Source: JBKHYJ01 sp046565505
Lineage (GTDB): Bacteria > Acidobacteriota > Blastocatellia > UBA7656
Assembly (NCBI GenBank): GCA_046565505.1
Contig: JBKHYJ010000065.1
Span: 1 to 21,955 of the forward strand
Direction: 5' to 3'
Length of the DNA stretch: 21,955 nucleotides
Below the pieces are notes generated by a model that did no database searches, was not told the DNA's origin, and saw only the letters and a list, made by a program, of their open reading frames with translations. Below, one piece after another: positions 1 to 9,500 of this stretch. Each line of letters begins with the position of its first letter. Position 1 is the first letter of the stretch. The translations under genes and the position numbers were made by a program.

Positions 1-571
1 CCGACCACCCGTCGCTTATGATGTGGTGGAAGGTGACCAGCAGGGCCCAGCCCGACTCGCCCACCCGCAGCAGCGACGCTCGTACCAGCGGCCCCCTCAC
101 CAGGTCGAACCCCTGTTGCGACTCTTCCGTGCTCAACCGCCTCGCCTCGCTCTCGCGCTCTGCTTCGCGCAACTCGCGGAGGTCGATTACGCGAATCGTC
201 AACCTCAATTCCGTGTGAATGATCTGTATGGGGTTTTGGTCGAGGCCGCTGAAAGTAGTGCGCAGCGCCTCATGTCGCCTGATGATTTCGTTGATGCTGC
301 GTTCAAGCGCGGCCACGTCGAGCCTGCCATTCAGCCTCATCGCGCCGGGCACGTTATAGGCGGGACTGCCCGGGTCCATTTGCTCTAAGAACCAGAGTCG
401 TAGCTGAGCCGATGAAAGAGGGGCCTGGGAGCGGTCTTCTCTTCGCGGGATCGTATCGCTTTCGGGGCGGGATATATCTTCTTCTTCGAGCAGGTAATCG
501 AAAAGCTCCAGCTCGTCCGAATCACCTGCCGTCCCCCTCAAGATGCCCTTGATGCCTTTAGTGTCCTTCAT
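1..571 (-). CDS. Non-ribosomal peptide synthetase, N-terminal condensation domain (partial, runs off the window)
   Basis: This is the second NRPS of the cluster; only its first 190 codons are in the window and the frame stays open to base 1. The start ATG (569-571) lies inside the end of the upstream NRPS gene, a 14-bp overlap, and has an AAGGA Shine-Dalgarno 6 nt upstream (578-582). The product opens with an acidic segment (DELELFDYLLEEED, about residues 19-32) and an IPRRE linker. A condensation domain follows, with first motif LSSAQLRLWFLEQ and the catalytic HHIISDGW at the window edge. The opening motif resembles LCL domains, which take an L-configured upstream acyl chain; that fits the previous module, which ends in a PCP with no epimerase. 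Expected role: condense the lipo-dipeptide from the upstream synthetase with the next amino acid. The later domains cannot be seen. The acidic head may dock to the basic tail of the upstream protein, which is inference. Confidence 0.93.
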   Translation of the reverse strand, partial: MKDTKGIKGILRGTAGDSDELELFDYLLEEEDISRPESDTIPRREDRSQAPLSSAQLRLWFLEQMDPGSPAYNVPGAMRLNGRLDVAALERSINEIIRRHEALRTTFSGLDQNPIQIIHTELRLTIRVIDLRELREAERESEARRLSTEESQQGFDLVRGPLVRASLLRVGESGWALLVTFHHIISDGWS

Positions 572-3500
572 GCCCCGTCCTTCCCCTTCTCTTTTCCCTG
601 AGCATCCGGTCACGGTCTTCCGCCGAGAGGCTCTCCATCTTCTCCAGGACGCGCGCGATTTTTTGAGCTTGCCCGGGCTTCGATTCGTTTGCGATAACCG
701 CGCTCGCCATCTCCGCGACCGTCGCCGATTCAAACAGCGCCTTGAGCGGCAAATCGACTTTGAAGACGTAACGTATGCCTGATATGACCCTCGTCGCCAG
801 CAGGGAATGGCCGCCGAGGTCGAAAAAGTTGTCGTGCGCGCCGACCCGCTCTATGCCCAGAATCTCTGCCCAGATTGCCGCGACCGCCGCCTCCACAGAA
901 TTCCTCGGGGCCACGTAGCTCTCTTCCGAAATCGGCGCGGCCTCGCCCAGCCTGCTCAGCGCGTCGCGGTCCAGCTTCCCATTCGGCGTGAGAGGCAAGC
1001 CATCTATAATCACGACCGCCGAAGGCGCCATGTAGTCGGGCAACCTCTCAGTGATGAAGCGACGAACCTCATGCGTGGTCGGCGGAGGCTCCGGCCCGCA
1101 GACCATGTATGCGACGAGCCTTTTATCCGCGGGCGCGCCTCCGCGGGCCAGGACTATGGCCTCGCGGACGCCGGGCATCTGCTTCAGCGCGGACTCGATC
1201 TCTCCAAGTTCGATGCGAAATCCGCGCAGCTTTACCTGATGATCGTTGCGGCCGAGGTAGTCAACCCTGCCGTCCTCCAGGTGTCTTACCAGGTCGCCTG
1301 TTTTGTAGAGCCGCCCGCCGGGGTCACTCCCGAAAGGGTCGGGGATGAATCTCTCCGCCGTCAAATCGGGCCGGTTCCAGTAGCAGCGCGCCAGGCCCTC
1401 ACCGCCGATGTACAACTGGCCGACGACGCCCGCCGGCAGGGGGTTCATGTCGTCGTCGAGCACGTAAGCCCGCGTGTTGGAAAGCGGCCGCCCGATAGGG
1501 ATCGTTTTGGCGTTTTCGTCTACGGACCGGACCTCCTGCCATAAGGCGAACGTGGTGCTTTCTGTCGGCCCGTACGCGTTCAGCAGGCGCGCCGGGGGGC
1601 CGCTGGCAAGCACTTCTCTACACCAGCCGGGGTCGACGGCCTCGCCGCCTACGAGCAGGTGCCGCACTGAGCCGAGCGAGTCCGGCGCCTGCCGCGCGAC
1701 CTCGTTGAACAACGACGAGGTTAGAAACATCACGGTTATCTGCGCGTCGCGTAACTGGCCGGCAAACTGCCGCGGCGAGAGCGCTATGTCCGCCGTGAGT
1801 ACGACCAGGCGTGCCCCATTCAGCAGCGCGCCCCACACCTCGAACGTAGCCACGTCGAATGATGAATTGGATACCTGCGCGACGCCATCAGCGGGCCCCA
1901 GCCGGACGTAATTCGAGTTGATGACGAGGCGGCTGATGGCCCCCTGCGTTATCGAGACGCCCTTGGGCGCGCCCGTTGACCCAGACGTGTACATCACGTA
2001 CGCGAGGTTGTCGCCGCCCGTTCCGCTTCGCGGCGCGGACTCGCTCTCTCGGGCTATTTCTTGCCACTCCCTGTCGAGGCATATGACCTGCGCGCCATTT
2101 CCCGGCAGCCTTTCCAGCAGCCGTCCTTCGCTCAACGTTACTCTCACGCCCGCGTCCTCAAGCATGAAGGCGAGGCGCTGTTTCGGGTGCGTCGGGTCGA
2201 GCGGCACGTACGCGCCGCCGGACTTCAAGACCCCGACCATCCCCACAACCATGTCCGCGCTCCGCCCCATGCTGATCCCCACGAGGGTCTCGGCCCCGAC
2301 GCCTCTTCTACGCAGGTAGTTAGCGAGCCTGTTTGCGCGCGCGTTCAGCTCGCCGTAGGTCAGCCGCTCGCCTTCAAACTCCACGGCTATCGCCTCAGGC
2401 GTTCGCGCCGCCTGCTGTTCGAATAATTCGGCGAGGCCGGCACCTGAAGGGTAGTCGGTTCGCGTGTCGTTGAATTCGACGAGCAGCAGCCGTCGCTCCT
2501 GCTCGGTCAAGATCGACAGATCGGAGACGCGCCGCGCGGCATCAGCGGCTATCTGTTCGAGCAGCACTTCCAGGTGACCGAGCATTCGCCCGACCGTCGC
2601 CGCGTCGAAGCGGCCGCCATCATACAGGGCTTCGATCATCAATTCCGGGCCGGGCATCACGACCAGCGCGACGGGGTAGTTCGTCTTTTCAAAGGACCGG
2701 GCCTCGCTTATGTCGAAGCTCAGGCCCCGCTTCAGCTCCTCCGCGTTCAGCGGGTAATTCTCGAAGACGACGATGCTATCAAACAGGGAGACGCCGCGCG
2801 GCAGCCCGCACCATTCTTGAATCTTCACGAGCGGGCTGAACTCGTATTGCCGCATCTCGGATTGCAGCGCTTGAATACGTTTCATCAAGGTCACGGGCGA
2901 TTCGCCGGGCCGCACCTCGACGCGCATGGGGAGCGTGTTTATGAAAAGCCCGACCATCTTTTCTACGCCCGCGAGTCCGGCGGGCCGGCCGGACACTGTG
3001 GTCCCAAAAACGACCGCTCGCTCCCCGCTGTAGCGTGCGAGCAGCACGGCCCACGCCGCCTCAATCAACGTGCTCAATGTTAAATGGCGCAGGCGCGCGA
3101 GCGACCGCAGGCCGGCAGTGAGCGGCTGCGGCAATCGCTTCCTTTCAATGCCTGTCTCGCTTTCCGCGGAGGCATCATCTCTGCCGGCAGGCAGCGGCGT
3201 CGGGGCGGTAAACCCTTTGAGCGACTCCCGCCAGAAAAGCTCAGCCGGCCGCCCGTCTTGTCGGCCGAGCCATGCGATGTAGTCGCGGTAAGGGCGGCTG
3301 CGCTCAAGCCTCGGCCGGCGGTCCCCGACAATCGCCTCGTACAACGGGAAGACCTCTTCGAGCACCAGCGACATGCTCCACCCATCAAGCAACAGGTGGT
3401 GGTGCGTCCAGACGAACTGGTACGAGTCTTCGGATAACCGTATGAGCGCCTGGCGCATCAACGGCTGCTCGGTCAAGTCAAAGCCGAGCCTTCGATCCGA

Positions 3501-6500
3501 TTCGAGGAAGGATTGCACCCGCCCGGCCTGCTCGGCGGCGGCCACCTCGCGCCAGTCCTCTTCGACGAGAGAAAGCCTTACGTCCTTGCGGACGATCTGA
3601 AGCGGTTCGTCGAGGCCCTCCCACGCGAAGGTCGAGCGTAGCGCCGTGTGGCGATTCACGACCTGCCGCCATGCCCGCTCAAGGGCTGACTTGTCGAGGT
3701 GGCCTTTGAGCGTCAGGGTCAGCTGCCCGACGTACATCGCGGCGCGCGGGGCGTACAGGCTGTGAAAGAGCATCCCCTGTTGGGCGGGCGAAAGCGGGTA
3801 GATGTCTTCGACGTTTCCGACGGAAGCCAGCAGATCATCCAGCCTTCGCTGATCCAGCCGGGCGAGCGGGAAGTCGGAAGGGGTGTGGCCGCCCGCGTCG
3901 TCCGACAAACAGTGGTCGATGATTGACCCGAGCGCATTGATGAACTCATCGGCTAAGCCCGCTATTGTTTCGCGGCGGTGGGTACTTTCGCTGTAGGTCC
4001 ATTCGAGTTGCAGGCGCCCGCCGATCACGCCGGCGTTGATCTCTATCAGGTGGCTTCGTTTCGCCCGCCCGCTGCGAGTCCGCCCGGCCGCGCCCGGAAT
4101 AGGTTTGAGCAAGCTCAGCCCGGCGAAGCTCTGGTCGAGCTGGCCCAGGTAGTTAAAGCTCACCTCGGGCTCGGGCAGCGAGCGTACCTTCTCGGCCGCC
4201 TCGGCGTCGGCGCACGCGTAGCGCAGCAGCCCATAGCCTATGCCGCGATTCGGCACGCGCCTTAGCCGCTCCTTGACACGCTTCAGCGCCTCGCCCGGTT
4301 TGAAAGTGGCTCCCGGAGCCAGTTTCACAGGGAAGGCGGTCGTGAACCACCCCGCCGTGCGCGACAGGTCTACGCCTTCGATGACCTCTTCTCGCCCGTG
4401 GCCTTCCAGCTCGACCAGGAGCGAGTGCGACCCCGTCCGCCTGGCGAACGCTTCGGCCAGGGCCGCCAGCAATGCGTCGTTGATCTGCGTGTGATAAACC
4501 TCCGGCACGTCGCGGAGCAGGCTGCGCGTCTGCCCCTCGCCGAGTGAGCAGGAAACCGTGCGGGCAGACCCTTCAAGGTTGCCGCCACCGCGGAAGTCTA
4601 CAGGCAGGCGGTCCGCCCCTCCCCCTATCTCATTGAGCCAGTAATCCGCCTCGCCGCGCACCGCCTCGGAATTCGCGAATTCGTTAAGCCGCTCGGCCCA
4701 ACGCTTGAATGAAGTAGTTTTACCCGGAAGCTGCGCGGGCGCACCCCTCTGAAGCTGCGTATAGGCCACCTCAAAGTCTTCCATCAGGATTCGCCACGAG
4801 ACGGCGTCAACGGCCAGGTGGTGAATGATCATGAGCAGCCGGCCCGGCGCGCCGCACCCCATGCGAAACAGGACGGCGCGGATGATGGGGCCATCCGTGA
4901 GATCGAGGCTCGCCTGCGCCCCCGAGGCCGCGTTCTCGAACGCGATGCCATGCTCGGCCGCGTGCAGCTCCGAGAGGTCAACGACTTGCAACGGGGGAGC
5001 GCCGCCGATGGGCGCGATGTGCTGGCGCCAACCCGAAGGAGTCTCGACGAACCGGAGCCGCAGGGAGTCGTGGTGCTCCAGCAGCCGGTTCAACGCCGCC
5101 GCAAGCAGCGCCGGGTCTAGTTCTTCGCGCGTCTCAAAGAGCGCGGCCATGTTCCAATGCTGGATGTCAGGCTGACGCTGTCGGAAGAACCATTGCTGGA
5201 TCGGCGTAAGTGGCGACTCTCCCGTGACAGGGCCTTGCTCGGCCTCCCCCGTATGACCGGAGCCCGCGACCGCGGCCAGCTCCGCCACAGTCGGGCATTC
5301 AAAAATCTGTTTCGGGGATATGTCAAACCCCGCTTCCCTCGCCCGCGCGACCACCTGAATGCTAAGGATCGAATCGCCGCCCAGCTCGAAGAAGTTGTCA
5401 TGGACGCCGACCTGTTCGAGTTTCAAAACGTCCGCCCATATTTTCGCTAACTGCTTTTCGGCAGCCGAATGCGCGGTCGCGAATGCCGCGCCTGATTCCG
5501 CCGCTGTCTGCGTGGGCTCAGGCAAGGCGCGATAATTCAGCTTGCCGGCAGGCGTCAACGGCAAACGGTCTATCAGAACGAACGCCGATGGCACCATGTA
5601 ATCTGGCAGCTTCTTTCTGGCAAAGCCGCGCAGGTCGCCCGTAGTCAGGGCGTCCTCGTTCGCGACTACGTAGGCCACGAGGCGGAGCGCGCCCGAGGCC
5701 GCCTCTTTCGCCAGCACGGCTACATCGGCGACGAGCGGGTGTTGGCCCAACGCTGCTTCGACCTCCCCAAGCTCAATGCGGAACCCGCGCACCTTCACCT
5801 GGTGGTCGGTCCGCCCCGCGAACTCTATGTCGCCCTCGGGCAGGTATCTCGCCAGGTCGCCGGTCCTATAGAGCCGGCCCCCAGGCTCATCGCTGAACGG
5901 ATTCGGTATGAACTTCTCAGCCGTCAGGTCGGGCCTCTCGTGATAGCCTCGCGCCAGATTCAGGCCGCCTATGTGCAGCTCGCCTACGACGCCTATCGGG
6001 ACCGGCCGCAGGCGGCGGTCGAGGATATACGCCCGGACGTTCCGTATGGGCCGCCCGATCGGAATTTCGCCCGGCTCGGCGTCCGCGTTGTGCGCCGGCT
6101 CCCAGGCGGTAGAGCATATCGTGGCCTCAGTCGGGCCGTACTCGTTCGCAAAGCGCACGCGGCGGCCCGCCATCTTCCGCCAGTCGCGGAGCCTTCCGGC
6201 CAGCGCGCGCTCGCCGCCGACTATGAACACGCGCAATCGCTCAATCGACGCCCAATCCTCGGACGTGGTATTCACTACCAGCTCGTGCCAGTAAGCGGTG
6301 GGCAGATTCACCACCGTCACCTCGTGCTTCCGGCATTCGTCGACGAACGAAGACGCGGAGCCCATAGCGGACTCGGCCGGCAGCACGAGCGTAGCGCCGC
6401 TCGTCAGGCTGCCGAATATATCTTCCACGCTCGCGTCGAAGCTGATCGATGAGAATTGCAATAAGCGGTCGCCGGGGCCGAATTCGTAACGGTCGCCCAT

Positions 6501-9500
6501 CCATTCGATATACCGCACGAGCGTGCGGTGCTCGATCATCACCCCCTTCGGCGCGCCCGTCGAACCGGACGTGTATATTATGTAGGCGAGATTGCTCGCC
6601 GTCGCTTTGCCCTCAAGGTTGCCCGCGTTCGCGGCCGCCAATGGCTCGCGCGGGATGTCCGGGCAGATTATTTTCGGCCTTTTTTCAGGCAAGCGGTCCG
6701 TGAGTCGCTCCTCCGTCAAGACGACCTCCGCCCGCGAGTCTTCGAGCATGAAAGCCAGCCGCTCCGTCGGTATCGTCGCGCCGAGTGGCACGTAGGCGGC
6801 GCCGGCCTTGAGTATGGCGAGCAGGCTCACGACCATTTCAAGCGAACGCTCCAGCAGCAGGGCGACGCGCGACTCAGGCCCGACGCCCACCCCGCGCAGC
6901 ACGGACGCCAGTTGATCCGCGCGGTCGTTCAGCTCCTTGTAAGTCAGGCGACTGTCGCCGAAGATGACGGCATCCGCGTCGGGCGTGCGCGCGGCCCAGG
7001 CTTCAAATAATTCATGGGCGCAGCGATTTTCAGGGCGTGTCTGATACGTGTCATTCCATTCGACTAGCAATTGCCGCTGCTGCGCAAGACTCATCAGCGG
7101 CAGGTCCGATACCTGCTTGAAGGGGTCGCGCGCCAGGGCTTCGACCAGCGTGCGAAAGTGAGCGGCCATACGCTCAACCGTTATCGCGTCGAAAAGGTCG
7201 GTGTTATATTCGAGCGACGCCGCGACCGCCCCTTTGGCTTCCGCGATTGAAAGCGTCAGGTCGAACTGGGCCACGCGGCGCTCCAGCGCCATTGATTCGA
7301 CATCGAGCGCGCCCAGCTTCAGTCGCCCGCCGGCTTCCCCGAGCGCGAACGCCGAGAGGTCTTCTTCGTCATGCAGGTGAGATTTCTGCAAAACGAACAT
7401 TGATTGAAACAATGGCGAGCGGCTGGCGTCGCGCTCGGGTTCGATCCGCTTAACCAGAAGCGCGAACGGGTAGTCCTGATGCTCGAAGGCGGCCCGCACG
7501 GTCTCGCGCGCCTGACAAAGGAACTGCTCGAACGTCGGGTTGCGGGAAAAGTCTGCCCGGATGACGACGGGGTTCACGAAGTAACCGACGAGGCCCGCAA
7601 GCCCCGCGCTACTTCTCCCCGAAGTCGGCGACCCAACCGTAATATCCTCCTGGCCCGTGTAACGGTGCAGCAGGGTTAGAAAGGACGCGAGCACAGTCAT
7701 GTAGAGCGTGGCGCCGCGGCTCTGGCCCAGGGCCCGTACCGCGGCGGCCAGCTCCGGCTCTAACCTGAATGAATGCGACGCGCCCGCGTACGTCTGTGCC
7801 GGCGGGCGTGGCCGGTCCGTGGGCAAAGCCAGCGACGGAAGCTCGCCAGAGAGTTGCTCCCGCCAGTAGGCCCAGAGCCGCTCACCCTCCGCGCCCGCGA
7901 GCATCTCTTCCTGCCAGCGGACGTAATCCGCGTACTGAAAATCAAGCGGGGCGAGCGTCACCGGGCGGCCATCCTTTTCCGCCCCGTACAGCGCGCCCAT
8001 CTCGTCAACCAGCACGGCGAGCGACCAGAAATCGGCGACGATGTGATGCACCACCAACAATAGGACATGCTCGTCACTCGCCCGCGCGAACAGGTAAAGC
8101 CTCAGCAGCGGACCGCGTTCGAGGTGGAAAGGGCGGCGCGCTTCTTCGACGAGCCGCCCGCTGAAACGCGCGTCGTCCCAATCTACAACATCTTCGCGCT
8201 GAAAGAAGAGTTCCGCCTTTTCATGAATCAGTTGGATGGGCTCGCCCAGGGCGGAAGCGAAAGACGAGCGCAGGCACGGGTGCCGCGCCACAAGCATTTC
8301 AAATGTCCGCCGCAGGGCAGAAACGTCCAGGTCGCCTCTGATACGCACCGCAGCCGCGATGTTGTAAGCCGCGCTCTCGGGCGAAATCTGGTGCAGGAAC
8401 CAGAGGGCCTGTTGGCCGCGAGAGAGCCTGTGCTCTGTCACCACTTCACCTGATTGTGAGAGCACAGGCTTCGGCCCCGCGGAGAGTGCAGGTCCCCCGG
8501 CTGCCGCCTGCGACGCAAGGTCGGAAATCGTCGGGCTGTACAAAATGCTCGCCATCGGCAGGCTCAGGCCGAGGCTCACTTCGATGCCATGCATCAGCTC
8601 GACCGCCGCAAGCGAGTCCAGCCCATACTCGGCGAGGGGCTTGCTCAAATCTATCTCGCTCGGATCGGCTCTCAGCCTGGCCGCTAGGCGAGACGCGAGC
8701 CATGCTTCGAGAGCTTCCCGGCTTTCGGCGGGCGTGGCGGGAACGGCTTCTGGCCTTTCGCTCACGCGAACGTCGCCCTCGCGCCACAGCGCCGTGGCCT
8801 CAAGTCGGCCCTCCAGAAACAGGCCGCGGCAGGCCCCGCGCCGCACCTTGCCGCTCGAAGTCTTCGGCACGCTCCCGACTTTTACGAGGGCCAGCGCGGA
8901 CACGTCAACCTCATGGCTTTCAGCCACCGCGCGGCGTATGGCTTCTATAACCTCATTCGCGTCCGCCCGGCGGCGGTGATCCAGCTCTTGAACGATGACG
9001 AGTCGCTCTTCGCCATCATCGACGGAAAAGGCCGCGCCGGAATTCGGCCGCAGGGCCGGGTGGCTTTGCTCGACCGTGCGCTCGATGTCTTGCGGGTAAT
9101 GGTTGCGGCCCCGAATAATTATTAGATCCTTCAGGCGGCCAGTGACGAATAGCTCACCGTCCTTTAAGAATCCTAGATCACCCGTGCGTAGGTATCGACC
9201 TCCCCCCGCGCCGGGCACACGCGCCCTGAACGCGCGCTCGGTCTCTTCCGGCTTGTCCCAGTAGCCTTGCGCGACGCTCGGGCTTGATACCCACACCTCT
9301 CCGACCTCGTCGGGAGCGCACCTGTTCATCGTCTCGGGATCGACAATGGCAATCTCTGTATCAAGCATGGCGCGGCCTGAGCTTACCAGCGAGCGGGCCC
9401 CGCCGTTCTCGTCCCCCGCGGCGTCAGCGACGCGATTCCGCTCAAGCTCGTCAGCGCGAACGTCAAAATAGACAGGCCCTTCGCCCTTCAATCCGCCGCA

